Source of the DNA: Pseudomonas putida
GTDB taxonomy: Bacteria; Pseudomonadota; Gammaproteobacteria; Pseudomonadales; Pseudomonadaceae
NCBI RefSeq assembly: GCF_001976065.1
Contig: NZ_MNAH01000002.1
Location: 363,450-427,449 of the forward strand
Direction of reading: 5' to 3'
Length of the DNA: 64,000 nucleotides
The notes under the pieces are model-generated. The model saw nothing but the letters and a program-made list of their open reading frames with translations, ran no database searches and was not told the origin of the DNA. This document shows positions 1 to 9,559 of this stretch, in pieces. The position numbers were made by a program, and so were the translations under genes. Within the stretch, counting starts at the first letter, position 1. The number at the start of each line of letters is the position of its first letter.

Positions 1-630
1 GTCGCTGCCCACCTGGCGGCTGGTGATGCCCTTGGCGCCGGTGCGGGTGATGCCCATGTCCTCATAGTTCGAGGAGTCGCGCTGGTTGACCTGGGTCAGC
101 CGCCCGGCATCCACGGTCAGGCCTTCGATTTCCAGCGAGGTCAACTGACCGCCTTCGAAGGTTTGCGGCAGCAGCCGTGAGTCGTTGGCCAATACCGTCG
201 GCAGCTTGGGCAGCAGCGTGCCGAGCTTGAGCGTGCTTTTGGAGGCGCGCAGCTTGGCGGTCAGGCCCAGTTCGCCGTATTCGTCCTGGGCACCCTTGCG
301 TGTGTCGCTGTGGCGTTTGAGCAGGCCGGAACCGGCGCGATCGGGGCTGGAGTCGAGTTTTACGCCGAGCAGGCCGATGGCGTCGAAACCGACGCCGACC
401 AGACCTTCGGTAAAGCCAGACTCATAGCGCAGGAGGAAACCCTGGGCCCATTCCTCCTGTTTCGATTGCGCGGCGTTGGCCTGGCGAAAGTCACGGTTGA
501 AGTAGAAATTGCGCAGTTCCAGGTTGGCCTTGCTGTCCTTGATAAAGTCAGCGCAAGCGGGCGCGGTAAGGCTGATGACGCCGCCGGCCAACAGGAGACG
601 GGTAGCGAGAGTGCGAGTGCTGCGGTCCAT
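1..630 (-). CDS. OprD-family outer-membrane porin, cut by the left window edge
   Basis: The first 210 codons are present and the C-terminal half lies outside the window. The ATG at 630-628 opens a signal peptide (MDRSTRTLATRLLLAGG, cleavage near PACA-D). It is followed by the family's mature N-terminus: a LELRNFYFNRDF strand, an EEWAQGF block and a YESGFTEG block. OprD porins are 18-stranded monomeric barrels that pass small acidic or basic nutrients. It lies leftward of and in the same direction as the acyl-CoA dehydrogenase gene, 126 bp away, and may be co-transcribed with the acyl-CoA/acetate set, so a carboxylate substrate is plausible but only inferred. Family assignment is confident; substrate is unknown. 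Confidence 0.9.
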   Translation of the reverse strand, partial: MDRSTRTLATRLLLAGGVISLTAPACADFIKDSKANLELRNFYFNRDFRQANAAQSKQEEWAQGFLLRYESGFTEGLVGVGFDAIGLLGVKLDSSPDRAGSGLLKRHSDTRKGAQDEYGELGLTAKLRASKSTLKLGTLLPKLPTVLANDSRLLPQTFEGGQLTSLEIEGLTVDAGRLTQVNQRDSSNYEDMGITRTGAKGITSRQVGSD

Positions 631-756
631 GGTGAAGCCCCTTGGTTTTTATTTTTGAAATGACGGGCACAGCAGACCCTGCCGCGGTGGCAAGGGTCCG
701 GGAAATAAAAACCGCGACGCCGAAAGAGAGGAGCGGGCGCCGCGGCGGTTCAATCG

Positions 757-2529
757 TCAGAACTGTTCGGCGGTCAGGCCATACAGCGAAGCGCTGCCAG
801 CACGAATGGCTTGCTCCAGGCTCAGGATGCGCGGCAACAGGCGCTGGATGTAAAAGTCGGCGGTGGCGATTTTCGCGCCGTAGAAACTGTCGTCTTCGCT
901 GCGTTTTTGCCCGGCAACCTGCGCCATGCGCGCCCAGAGCCAGGCGTAGGCGACGTAGCCGAACAGGTGCAAGTACTCCACCGAGGCGGCGCCGATTTCG
1001 TTGCGGTTCGAGGCGGCCCGATCCTGCAGCCAGTCGCTGATGTCTTCCAGCCGCTGCACGGCATCGAGCAGCTGCGTGGCATAGGGTGCAGCGGGCTGGG
1101 CGGCGAAGCGGCGGATCTCGCCGGTGAACTGGCGCAGCGCGGCCCCTTTGTCGGCGAGCACTTTGCGCCCCAGCAGGTCCAGCGCCTGGATGCCGTTGGT
1201 GCCTTCGTAGATCTGCGCGATGCGCACATCGCGGACCAATTGTTCCTGGCCCCATTCGCGGATGTAGCCATGGCCGCCGAACACCTGCTGGCCGTTGATG
1301 CAGCTTTCCAGGCCGGTGTCGGTGAAAAACGCCTTGGCCACCGGCGTCAGCAGCGCCACCAGGACCTGCGCGCTATCGCGCTCGCTGGCGTCATCGGAAA
1401 ATTTCGCCAGGTCCAGTTGTTGCCCGACATAACTGGCGAACGCGCGACCCCCTTCGGTCATGGCCTTCATGCCGAGCAGCATGCGGCGCACGTCGGGGTG
1501 GACAATGATCGGGTCGGCGAGCTTGTCCGGAGCCACGGCGCCTGTCGGCGAGCGGCTCTGGATGCGTTCGCGGGCGTAGGCCACGGCGCTCTGGTAGGAC
1601 GCTTCGGCGCAGCCGATGCCCTGGATGCCGATGGACAGGCGTTCATAGTTCATCATGGTGAACATCGCCGCCAGGCCTTTGTTTTCCTCGCCAACCAGCC
1701 AGCCGCTGGCGCCGTCGAAGTTCATCACGCAGGTCGCCGAGGCCTTGATGCCCATCTTGTGCTCGATCGAACCGCAACCCACGGCGTTGGCGGCGCCCAA
1801 AGAGCCGTCGGGATTGACCAGCACCTTGGGCACGACAAACAGCGAAATGCCTTTCGGGCCCGCCGGCGCATCCGGCAGTTTGGCCAGCACCAGGTGCACG
1901 ATGTTCTCGGTCAGGTCCTGATCGCCGCCGGTGATGAAAATCTTGCTGCCGGTGATGCTGTAGCTGCCGTCCGCCCGGGGTTCGGCGCGGGTGCGGATGA
2001 GCCCCAGGTCGGTGCCGGCGTGGGCTTCGGTCAGGCACATGGAGCCAGCCCAGCGGCCTTCATACATCGGTGGCAGATAGAGGTTTTTCAGAGACTCGCT
2101 GGCGTGGGCATCCAACGCCAGGCAGGCGCCGGAACTCAACGCCGAATACAGCGCAAAACTCGAGTTGGCGCCGTAAAGCATCTCTTCGAATTGCACCGCA
2201 AGCATTTTTGGCATGCCCATGCCACCGAATTCGGCGTTGCCGGACAGCCCCACCCAACCGCCTTCGATGTAGGTGGCGTAGGCCTGCTTGAAACCGCTGG
2301 GCGTGGTGACTCGCCCGTCATGCCACTGCGCGCCTTCTTCGTCACCGCTGCGATTGAGAGGTGCGATCAGGTGCGAAGTGACTTTTGCCGCCTCCTCAAG
2401 AATGGCGTCCGCGGTATCGGCGTCGACGCTGTCGGCCAAGGCCGGCAGGCGCGCCCACAGGGCCGGGGCGTCAAAGACTTCATGCAGGACAAAGCGCAGG
2501 TCGCGCAGCGGGGCTTTGAATTCGGGCAT
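757..2529 (-). CDS. Acyl-CoA dehydrogenase (long, DmdC-like family)
   Basis: A 590-residue FAD-dependent acyl-CoA dehydrogenase, longer than the usual ~380-400 residues. This fits the family that includes 3-methylmercaptopropionyl-CoA dehydrogenase (DmdC) and FadE-like enzymes. Visible family blocks are MCLTEAHAGTDLG (FAD/substrate loop), SITGSKIFITGGDQD, MNYERLSIG, and FGGHGYIREWGQEQ with RIAQIYEGTNGIQ near residues 430-460. The start was set at MPEFKAPL (ATG 2529-2527) because GAGG lies a normal distance upstream; the reading frame stays open 14 codons further. It is the distal gene of the leftward acyl-CoA synthetase/ActP set. The substrate is probably a short or medium acyl-CoA; the DmdC name is common in annotations but not proof of methylmercaptopropionate use. 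Confidence 0.93.
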   Translation of the reverse strand: MPEFKAPLRDLRFVLHEVFDAPALWARLPALADSVDADTADAILEEAAKVTSHLIAPLNRSGDEEGAQWHDGRVTTPSGFKQAYATYIEGGWVGLSGNAEFGGMGMPKMLAVQFEEMLYGANSSFALYSALSSGACLALDAHASESLKNLYLPPMYEGRWAGSMCLTEAHAGTDLGLIRTRAEPRADGSYSITGSKIFITGGDQDLTENIVHLVLAKLPDAPAGPKGISLFVVPKVLVNPDGSLGAANAVGCGSIEHKMGIKASATCVMNFDGASGWLVGEENKGLAAMFTMMNYERLSIGIQGIGCAEASYQSAVAYARERIQSRSPTGAVAPDKLADPIIVHPDVRRMLLGMKAMTEGGRAFASYVGQQLDLAKFSDDASERDSAQVLVALLTPVAKAFFTDTGLESCINGQQVFGGHGYIREWGQEQLVRDVRIAQIYEGTNGIQALDLLGRKVLADKGAALRQFTGEIRRFAAQPAAPYATQLLDAVQRLEDISDWLQDRAASNRNEIGAASVEYLHLFGYVAYAWLWARMAQVAGQKRSEDDSFYGAKIATADFYIQRLLPRILSLEQAIRAGSASLYGLTAEQF

Positions 2530-2560
2530 AACGTGAACCTCAAAAGGACGGGTGTGCGAT

Positions 2561-2590
2561 GGACACGGCACGCATCGGCGGGCCGTGTCC
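2561..2590 (-). other. Intergenic hairpin between actP and the acyl-CoA dehydrogenase gene
   Basis: A perfect 9-bp inverted repeat (GGACACGGC / GCCGTGTCC) with a 12-nt loop begins 7 nt after the actP stop and ends about 30 nt before the dehydrogenase start. Only a short run of four T follows it on the minus strand, so it is not a textbook terminator. It could be an attenuator or an mRNA 3'-end stabiliser that lowers expression of the distal gene. Confidence 0.5.
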
Positions 2591-2596
2591 CGTCAA

Positions 2597-4267
2597 TCAA
2601 TGGCTGCTAGCGCTGGCGGCACCCAGACCGGTCTGGGCGCGCACGAACTGGTCGGCGTAGGCGTCACGCTCCTTCTCGGCGCGCACGCTGCGATCGAGCC
2701 GAGAAACCACGACAATCACCAGGAACGCCAGCGGCATGGAAAACAGGGCAGGGTGGTCGTACGGGAAGATGGCGTGGGCATGACCGAGCACGGTCACCCA
2801 GACCGCAGGCGAGAGGATCACCAGCACCAGTGCGCAGATCAGGCCGGCGAAGCCGCCGATGATCGCGCCCTTGGTGGTCAGGCCTTTCCAGTACATGGCC
2901 ATGATCAGCACCGGGAAGTTGGTCGAGGCGGCGATGCCGAAGGTCAGGCCCACCAGGAACGCGACGTTCATCTTTTCGAACAGGATCCCCAGCAGGATCG
3001 CGATGATCCCCAGGCCCACGGTCGCCATGCGCGTCACGCGCATTTCCTGTTTCTCGCTGGCCTTGCCTTTCTTGAGCACGGTGGCGTAGAGATCGTGGGA
3101 AATCGCCGAAGCGCCGGCCAGCGCCAGCCCGGAGACCACCGCCAGGATGGTGGCGAACGCCACAGCCGCGAGGAAACCGAAGAACAGGTTGCCGCCGACC
3201 GCCTTGGCCAGGTGCATGGCAACCATGTTGCCGCCGCCGATCAGGGCACCGCCGACTTCACCGTTGACGTAATACTGCGGATCGGTACCGATGATCACCA
3301 TCGCGGCGAAGCCGAGGGTGCAGACCACGAGGAAGAAGAAACCGATGAAGCCGGTGGCATAGAACATCGACTTGCGGGCTTCCTTGGCATTGGGCACGGT
3401 GAAAAAGCGCATCAGGATGTGCGGCAGGCCGGCGATGCCGAACACCAGGCCCAACGACATCGAGGCGGTGTTGATCGGGTCGGCGAGCATCGAGCCCGGG
3501 CCCATGATGTTCCAGCCACTGGCGTGGGCCTGGACGGCCTTGGCGGCCAGGGTCTCGTAGCTGAAACCGAACTGCGACATGGCCATGACCGCGAGCGTGG
3601 TACCGCCGGCCAGCAACAGCACGGCCTTGATGATCTGTACCCAGGTGGTTGCGATCATGCCGCCGAAGATCACGTAGACCAGCATCAACGCACCGACGAT
3701 CACCACGGCTACCGGGTAGTCGAGGCCAAACAGCAGCTTGATCAACTGACCCGCACCCACCATCTGCACGATCAGGTAGCAGCACACCACGGTCAACGAG
3801 CCGAAGGCCGCGAAGATCCGCACCTTGTTCTGGTCCAGTCGATAGGAAACGATGTCGGCGAAGGTATAGCGTCCCAGGTTGCGCAGACGCTCGGCCATCA
3901 GGAAGGTGATGATCGGCCAGCCGACGAAAAAACCAATGGTATAGATGAAGCCATCGTAGCCCTTGGCGAACACCAGGCTGGACAACCCCAGCAGGGTGGC
4001 CGCGGACATGTAGTCACCGGCAATCGCCAGGCCGTTCTGGAACCCGGTGATGCCACCGCCCGCCGTGTAGAAGTCGGAGGTGGATTTGGTCTGGCGAGCA
4101 GCCCACCAGGTGATGGCCAGCGTGCCCAGCACGAAGACGAAGAACATGCCGATGGCATTCAGGTTCAGCGGTTGTTTTTCCACCACGCCCAGCGCCGGCG
4201 CGGCAAGGGCGACGGAAAACGGCAACAGGCCGGCGGCGGCGAGGGCAAGCGTACGGAACAGGTTCAT
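2597..4267 (-). CDS. actP: Cation/acetate symporter ActP (SSS family)
   Basis: This 556-residue sodium:solute symporter imports acetate and similar short monocarboxylates across the inner membrane. It has an N-terminal signal-like helix ([22 protein letters not shown]) and about 13 further hydrophobic segments. ActP-type blocks include [28 protein letters not shown] and [17 protein letters not shown]. The length matches E. coli ActP (549). The start at 4267 was chosen because the ATG overlaps the TGA of the upstream DUF485 gene by one base, the usual coupled yjcH-actP arrangement; the frame is open 54 codons further but that part overlaps the neighbour. The acyl-CoA synthetase upstream would activate the imported acid. 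Confidence 0.95.
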   Translation of the reverse strand: MNLFRTLALAAAGLLPFSVALAAPALGVVEKQPLNLNAIGMFFVFVLGTLAITWWAARQTKSTSDFYTAGGGITGFQNGLAIAGDYMSAATLLGLSSLVFAKGYDGFIYTIGFFVGWPIITFLMAERLRNLGRYTFADIVSYRLDQNKVRIFAAFGSLTVVCCYLIVQMVGAGQLIKLLFGLDYPVAVVIVGALMLVYVIFGGMIATTWVQIIKAVLLLAGGTTLAVMAMSQFGFSYETLAAKAVQAHASGWNIMGPGSMLADPINTASMSLGLVFGIAGLPHILMRFFTVPNAKEARKSMFYATGFIGFFFLVVCTLGFAAMVIIGTDPQYYVNGEVGGALIGGGNMVAMHLAKAVGGNLFFGFLAAVAFATILAVVSGLALAGASAISHDLYATVLKKGKASEKQEMRVTRMATVGLGIIAILLGILFEKMNVAFLVGLTFGIAASTNFPVLIMAMYWKGLTTKGAIIGGFAGLICALVLVILSPAVWVTVLGHAHAIFPYDHPALFSMPLAFLVIVVVSRLDRSVRAEKERDAYADQFVRAQTGLGAASASSH

Positions 4268-4593
4268 CACTTGCTCTCCTCGAGAATGGCGGCGCCCAGT
4301 GCGTCGAAGCGGGTGTTGGCGCTGTACACGTACCAGCCGGTCAACAACCAGGAAAACAGGATGATCGCCGCGCCCACCGGCATCCCCAGCGTCAACATGC
4401 GATGTTCCCCAAGCGGTGCATGCAGCCACTGCGGGGCAAAGGCCACCACCAGCATGAACAGGTAATAGATGCCCAGCACCGCGGCGCTCAACGACCAGGC
4501 CAGGCGCGAGCGGCTGCTCACCAGTTGCAGGAATTTCGGATTGCCGCGAATGCGTTCGCAGCGCTGAGTGTCGGTTGAATGGATGTCGGTCAT
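4267..4593 (-). CDS. DUF485 inner-membrane protein (YjcH-like), partner of ActP
   Basis: A 108-residue protein with two membrane segments (around [12 protein letters not shown] and [17 protein letters not shown]), typical of DUF485. Genes of this family almost always lie directly upstream of actP, and here the two overlap by one base, implying translational coupling. The exact role is not established; an accessory or stability role for the symporter is the usual inference. The start at MTDIHSTD (ATG 4593) was preferred over the upstream in-frame ATG at 4605 because GGAG lies 6 nt before it. Confidence 0.92.
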   Translation of the reverse strand: MTDIHSTDTQRCERIRGNPKFLQLVSSRSRLAWSLSAAVLGIYYLFMLVVAFAPQWLHAPLGEHRMLTLGMPVGAAIILFSWLLTGWYVYSANTRFDALGAAILEESK

Positions 4594-4713
4594 CGCTAGC
4601 TCCACTTTGTTTTTGTTATCGGTCAGTGGGGGCCCGGCAGGCTAATTCGGCGTGCACGAGCCCGAAGCGGCAGGTCAAATACCTGCCGCCAGGGGGTACA
4701 ACGTAGTGTTCGG

Positions 4714-6336
4714 TTAGAGCGCCTTGGCCCGGTCGCGCAGCACGTACTTCTGCACCTTGCCGGTGGACGTCTTCGGCAACAGGGTGAAGATCACGGTGCG
4801 CGGTACCTTGAATCCGGCCAGGTGTTCACGACAGAAACTGATGATGTCGGCTTCGCGAACGTCCTGGTGATCGGCCTTCAAGGTCACGAAGGCGCAGGGC
4901 GTTTCGCCCCATTTTTCATCGGGCCGGGCGACCACGGCCGCTTCCATGACGCCCGGGTGGCGGTAGAGCACGCCCTCGAGCTCGATGGTGGAGATGTTCT
5001 CGCCGCCGGAGATGATGATGTCCTTGAGCCGGTCCTTGATCTCGACGTAACCGTCGGGATGACAGACCGCCAGGTCGCCGGTGTGGAACCAGCCGCCTTC
5101 GAACGCTTCGGCGGTGGCGGTCGGGTTCTTCAGGTAGCCCTTCATCACAGTGTTGCCGCGCATGAAGATCTCGCCGATGGTCTGGCCATCACGCGGGGTG
5201 GGCTCCAGCGTCGTCGAGTCGCCGACCATCACGCCTTCGAGCGTGGTGTAGCGCACGCCCTGGCGGGACTTGATCTGTGCCCGTTCGTCCAGGGGCAGTT
5301 CATCCCATTCGGCGTGCCAGGCGCACAACGTCACCGGGCCATAGGTTTCGGTCAGGCCGTAGACGTGAGTGACCTTGATGCCCATCTCTTCCACGGCGCC
5401 GATCACTTTGGCCGGCGGCGCGGCGCCGGCGACCATGGCGTTGACCGGGTGATCGATGGCCGCTTTCGCCGACTCCGGCATGTTCACCAGGGCATTGAGC
5501 ACGATCGGCGCGCCGCACAAGTGAGTGATCTGGTGCTCGCGGATCAAGGTGAGGATTTTCTGCGGGTCGACCCGCCGCAGGAACACGTGCACCCCGGCCA
5601 TGGCGGTAATGGTCCAGGGGTAGCACCAGCCGTTGCAATGGAACATCGGCAGGGTCCAGAGGTACACCGGATGGTTGCCCATGGCCCAGGTCATCTGGTT
5701 GCCCAGGGCGTTCAGGTAGGCGCCGCGGTGGTGATAGACCACGCCCTTGGGGTTGCCGGTGGTACCGGAGGTGTAGTTCAGCGAGATGGCTTGCCACTCA
5801 TCCGTCGGCCATTGCCAGGCGAAGGCAGGATCACCTTCGGCCAGCAGCGCTTCGTAGTCCAGGTCGCTGACGGCCTGGCCTTCGCCGTATTCCGGGTCAT
5901 TGACGTCGATCACCAGGGGCGGGTGATCCAGCATGCCGATGGCCGCGTGAATCACGCTGTGGAACTCGCGGTCGGTAATCAGCACCTTGGCTTCGCCGTG
6001 TTGCAGCATGAAGGCGATGGCCTCGGCATCCAGGCGCACGTTGAGCGGGTTGAGCACGGCGCCGATCATAGGCACGCCGAAATGCACTTCCAGCATCTCG
6101 GGAATGTTGGGCAGCATCACCGCCACCGTGTCGTCCTTGCCGATACCGCGACCGGCCAGCGCCGAGGCCAGGCGCCGGCAACGGGTGTAGGTCTGGGCCC
6201 AGGTGCGGCGGATCGAGCCGTGGATGACGGCGGGATAATCCGGGTATACGTTGGCGGTGCGCTCGATGAAGCTGAGCGGGGACAGGGCAATATGGTTGAC
6301 AGCCGAAGGGGCTAGCCCTTGTTCATAGATCGACAT
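4714..6336 (-). CDS. AMP-dependent acyl-CoA synthetase
   Basis: A 540-residue ANL-superfamily ligase that converts a carboxylic acid, ATP and CoA to acyl-CoA. The P-loop-like motif SLNYTSGTTGNPKG lies near residue 185. GLTETYGP, the GWFHTGDLAV aspartate motif, the hinge KDRLKDIIISGGENIS and the C-terminal catalytic lysine context PKTSTGKVQK are all present. Length and motifs fit the medium-chain/methylmercaptopropionate-CoA ligase group rather than acetyl-CoA synthetase (~650 residues). It is the first gene of the leftward set with DUF485, actP and acyl-CoA dehydrogenase, and it diverges from a histidine kinase gene, which suggests regulation by that two-component pair. Confidence 0.94.
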   Translation of the reverse strand: MSIYEQGLAPSAVNHIALSPLSFIERTANVYPDYPAVIHGSIRRTWAQTYTRCRRLASALAGRGIGKDDTVAVMLPNIPEMLEVHFGVPMIGAVLNPLNVRLDAEAIAFMLQHGEAKVLITDREFHSVIHAAIGMLDHPPLVIDVNDPEYGEGQAVSDLDYEALLAEGDPAFAWQWPTDEWQAISLNYTSGTTGNPKGVVYHHRGAYLNALGNQMTWAMGNHPVYLWTLPMFHCNGWCYPWTITAMAGVHVFLRRVDPQKILTLIREHQITHLCGAPIVLNALVNMPESAKAAIDHPVNAMVAGAAPPAKVIGAVEEMGIKVTHVYGLTETYGPVTLCAWHAEWDELPLDERAQIKSRQGVRYTTLEGVMVGDSTTLEPTPRDGQTIGEIFMRGNTVMKGYLKNPTATAEAFEGGWFHTGDLAVCHPDGYVEIKDRLKDIIISGGENISTIELEGVLYRHPGVMEAAVVARPDEKWGETPCAFVTLKADHQDVREADIISFCREHLAGFKVPRTVIFTLLPKTSTGKVQKYVLRDRAKAL

Positions 6337-6465
6337 GTACGGGTACTCGGTGGCTGATTGTTAGCTCTATAGGTGCCCTGGCGGTGTACGCGCCGGGGAC
6401 GCCTTTTGTGTCCGGAGTACTTTATATAACATCCAGTCATTGGTATGGAAGTACAACCTACGCAG

Positions 6466-6483
6466 TATAGTAGTTATACTATA
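6466..6483. promoter_or_regulatory. Inverted repeat in the divergent acyl-CoA synthetase / histidine kinase promoter region
   Basis: TATAGTA-N4-TACTATA is a perfect 7-bp inverted repeat in an AT-rich block of the 231-bp divergent region. A second inverted pair (AGTACTT near 6415-6421 and AAGTACA near 6449-6455) lies beside it. The position between divergent genes, one of them a two-component system, makes this the natural candidate operator for the FixJ-type regulator encoded at 8849-9484. This is inference from position and symmetry only. Confidence 0.45.
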
Positions 6484-6567
6484 TTCGCTTCTTGCGACGC
6501 CAAATCCAATGCCGCGAAACTTCCAGGACCGGTATATGCTTGGTTTTCTTGACAAAGTGGACCCGCA

Positions 6568-8844
6568 ATGACCCTGACTCCCGTTCGACTACACAGCTGG
6601 TTGCGCCTGCAACGCGAAGGCGTGTCCCTGGCTGCCCGGGCCGATGCCTTGTGTCATGCCCTGCAGGATTGCCCGGAAGTGCGGCGGGCGGTGTACCTGA
6701 GCTGGCAGCCCAATGCGCGGATCTACAGCCATGAGGGGGCGGCCCAACATTTCCCGCCTGGGCTTGGCGATCCGGCGCTGGCAAGTGACCAGTTGTTGTT
6801 TGAGCAACTGACCGAGGCCGGGCGCCTGGATCTGGCGCAAGTGCGCCAACTGGATTGCTGGCTGTCCGGCCGCCTGCGCCGAGCTGCCATCAGTCATGGC
6901 CAGGTGTTCGACCTGGCCCTGCAGCCGGGTCAGGCAGGATTGCTGCTGGTGGAAGTGTGCGAGGGTGTAAGTCTTGACTGGCTTGGCTGGGTGCGGGATT
7001 TGTTGACGACGCTGTTGAGCAGCGTCAGCGGCATGCTGCGCGGCTCGCCGATGCTGGGCCACGATCCACAACCGAGCCTGTTGCTCGATGCACAGGGGCG
7101 CCCGCTGGAGTTCAATGCGGCGTTGTTGGCATTGCTGGCCGAGAAGCCATTGGCCGATGTGCCGGGCTTCCTGCCGGTCAATCATCGGGTGCTGGTGCGC
7201 GCCTGCCTGGATCAGCAACGGGCCATCGAAGGCGTCGAGGCCCAGTTCGAATCGCAGATCCTGATCTGGACATTCATTCCAGACCCACAGGATAACCGCG
7301 TGCTTGCCCGTTGCCGCGATGCCACGAGCCAGGTCCTGGCAGAACGTGAAGCGGCCACGGCACGTCGGCTGTATCGGCTGATCATCGAGAACACCACCGA
7401 CCTGATTTCCCGCCACACCCCCGACGGGCGCTTCCTCGATGCATCGCCCGCGTCCTGGACATTGCTCGGCTACTGGCCCGAAGAGTTGCGCGGGCAAATG
7501 GCCCAGGGACTGTTTCATGGCCAGGAGCTCGCCGGCCTGATGCAGCGTGCACGGGATGCACTGGAACAGGACGGCTACCATACGATGACCTATCGCATCC
7601 GCCATCGCGACGGGCATTACCTGTGGTTCGAAACCGCCAGCCGGGCTATCCGCGAAACGTACACGGGAACGGTGGTCGAAGTGGTCAGCGTATCCCGGGA
7701 CATCACGGCCCGGGTGCTCGCCGAGGAGAACAAGCGACGCCTGGCCGAAGTGGTCGAGGCCAACATCGATCCGGTGTTGTTCATCGCCCCCGAGGGGCAG
7801 GTCACTTACCTCAATCCCGCCGCGTGCCGCATCCTCGGGATCGAAGAGCAGCAACCGATGCCGGCCCTGGCCGATCTGTTCGCCAGCGGCGATCTTGCGC
7901 GCCTGCAACGCGATGGCTGGAGCAGTGCCGAGCGCGACGGCGTCTGGAGCACCGATGCACGTTTGTTACCACCGGGCGGCGGTACATCCGTGCCGGTGTC
8001 GCTGGTGTTGCTGGCGCACCGGTCCGCCGGCGGCGAGCGTTATTACTCGCTGGTCGCGCGGGACATGACCGAACGGGAACTGCGCGAAGCACAACAGCGC
8101 CGCCATCAGGACGAACTGGCACATACCGCGCGGTTGGTCACCTTGGGTGAACTGGCCTCGGGTATCGCCCACGAAATCAACCAGCCGCTGGCTGCCGTGG
8201 TGAACTATGCCAATGCCAGCCAACGCTATCTGCAGACACTGGGCTCCAATCCCCAGGCCGCCGTCAGAGTGGCGCAAGGCCTGGAACGCATTACCTATCA
8301 CGCCACCCACGCCTCCGAAGTGATCCGCCGGTTACGCTCGTTTTTGCGCAAGGGGCAGCGTCGCATGCAGGCGTTGAACTTGAGCGAGGTCGCCCGCGAA
8401 GCCGTGCGCTTGTGTGCCTGGGAGGCCAGTAATTGCCAAGTGACAATCGAGGATCGACTGCCGGATAATCTGCCACCCGTTTATGCCGACCGCGTGTTGC
8501 TGGAACAGGTGCTGCTCAATCTGTTGCGCAATGCCATCGACGCCAACCGCGAACAGCATCCAGGGCAGCCTTCGCTGATCGTGATGGCAGTGGAGCAGGG
8601 CAGTGGCGCCAGCGTGGACATCAGTGTGCAAGACCAGGGGCCGGGCGTCAGCGAGCCCGAACTCGAGCAGATATTTACCCCGTTCTATACCAGCAAGCCC
8701 GATGGCCTGGGGCTCGGGTTGTCCATGAGCCGCAGCATCATCGAAGGGTTTGGTGGCGAACTCAATGCCCGACGACAGCCTGTCGGGCTGCTGATGTGTT
8801 GCCGATTGCCGCTTGCCGGCGCAAAAAAACAACAACAGGAATGA
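6568..8844 (+). CDS. PAS-domain sensor histidine kinase
   Basis: A 758-residue kinase with no convincing membrane span, so probably cytosolic. The N-terminal ~250 residues are uncharacterised, with one PAS-like stretch around 170-250. A PAS domain follows (residues ~268-385, DLISRHTPDGRFLDASPASW), then a second (~390-510). The HisKA H-box ELASGIAHEINQPLAAV has phospho-acceptor His near 535. The HATPase has N-box NLLRNAIDANREQ, G1 DQGPGVS and G2 GLGLGLSMS. FixL/DctB-like kinases share this H-box. It lies 4 bp from the response regulator gene and diverges from the acyl-CoA/acetate genes, so it probably senses carbon status related to them. Confidence 0.93.
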   Translation: MTLTPVRLHSWLRLQREGVSLAARADALCHALQDCPEVRRAVYLSWQPNARIYSHEGAAQHFPPGLGDPALASDQLLFEQLTEAGRLDLAQVRQLDCWLSGRLRRAAISHGQVFDLALQPGQAGLLLVEVCEGVSLDWLGWVRDLLTTLLSSVSGMLRGSPMLGHDPQPSLLLDAQGRPLEFNAALLALLAEKPLADVPGFLPVNHRVLVRACLDQQRAIEGVEAQFESQILIWTFIPDPQDNRVLARCRDATSQVLAEREAATARRLYRLIIENTTDLISRHTPDGRFLDASPASWTLLGYWPEELRGQMAQGLFHGQELAGLMQRARDALEQDGYHTMTYRIRHRDGHYLWFETASRAIRETYTGTVVEVVSVSRDITARVLAEENKRRLAEVVEANIDPVLFIAPEGQVTYLNPAACRILGIEEQQPMPALADLFASGDLARLQRDGWSSAERDGVWSTDARLLPPGGGTSVPVSLVLLAHRSAGGERYYSLVARDMTERELREAQQRRHQDELAHTARLVTLGELASGIAHEINQPLAAVVNYANASQRYLQTLGSNPQAAVRVAQGLERITYHATHASEVIRRLRSFLRKGQRRMQALNLSEVAREAVRLCAWEASNCQVTIEDRLPDNLPPVYADRVLLEQVLLNLLRNAIDANREQHPGQPSLIVMAVEQGSGASVDISVQDQGPGVSEPELEQIFTPFYTSKPDGLGLGLSMSRSIIEGFGGELNARRQPVGLLMCCRLPLAGAKKQQQE

Positions 8845-8848
8845 CGTA

Positions 8849-9484
8849 ATGGCAGGTGTGGCGGAGCACGTGGTGTATGTGGTCGACGATGACCAGGGGA
8901 TGCTCGATTCAACGGTCTGGTTATTGGAATCGGTGGGCCTCAAGGCCCTGCCGTTTACCAGCGGTGTCGCTTTTCTGGAGGCCTGCGATGCCAGTCTGGA
9001 CGCCTGCGTGCTGCTTGACGTTCGCATGCCCGGCATGGGTGGGCTGAATGTGCAGGAAGAAATGCGCGTTCGCCAACTGGATCTGCCCATCATCTTCGTC
9101 AGCGGGCACGCCGATGTGCCAATCGTAGTGCGTGCATTCAAGGCGGGTGCGCATGATTTCATCGAGAAGCCGTATAACGAGCAGTTGCTGCTGGACAGCG
9201 TGCAACAGGCGCTGGGCAATTGCGCCGCGCAACGCTGCGGCAATCAGGGCCAGGAGGCGTTGCAGGCCCGTTTGCTCACGCTGACGCCGCGAGAGCGCGA
9301 CGTCATGTTGCCCTTGGTGCAGGGCTACACCACCCGCGAAATCGCCGAGCAACTGGGGGTCAGCGCCAAAACCGTCGACCTGTATCGCTCCCGCGTGATG
9401 AAGCGCATGCAGGCCAGCACGCTGCCGGACCTGGTGGGCATGGCGATCGCGGCCAACATGGTGGATCCACTTAAGCTGCGTTGA
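8849..9484 (+). CDS. FixJ/NarL-type response regulator
   Basis: A 211-residue regulator with a receiver domain (VVYVVDDDQGML start, phospho-acceptor Asp57 in VLLDVRMPG, conserved Lys in FIEKPYN) and a C-terminal LuxR-type helix-turn-helix (LTPRERDVMLPL through SAKTVDLYRSRVMKRM). The receiver and helix-turn-helix placement is that of FixJ. The start at ATG 8849 has AGGA 8 nt upstream and follows the kinase stop by 4 bp; an earlier in-frame start at 8813 would overlap the kinase gene and lacks a good ribosome site. It is presumed to be phosphorylated by the upstream kinase and to control the divergent acyl-CoA operon. Confidence 0.94.
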   Translation: MAGVAEHVVYVVDDDQGMLDSTVWLLESVGLKALPFTSGVAFLEACDASLDACVLLDVRMPGMGGLNVQEEMRVRQLDLPIIFVSGHADVPIVVRAFKAGAHDFIEKPYNEQLLLDSVQQALGNCAAQRCGNQGQEALQARLLTLTPRERDVMLPLVQGYTTREIAEQLGVSAKTVDLYRSRVMKRMQASTLPDLVGMAIAANMVDPLKLR

Positions 9485-9559
9485 TCCTTCACGTTGTCAA
9501 TTGTGCGTCTATGCTGGGCTAACCGGTTTTCCTTCCGAGTGAACTGTCAGGAGACGTCC

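Noticed and set aside
811..2610. A 599-codon frame opposite the acyl-CoA dehydrogenase gene.
   Set aside because: It is an antisense shadow; the dehydrogenase on the other strand has intact family motifs.
2552..4465. A 637-codon frame opposite actP.
   Set aside because: It is rich in Gln, His, Asp and Gly in the way antisense frames of GC-rich membrane-protein genes are, and actP is clearly the real gene.
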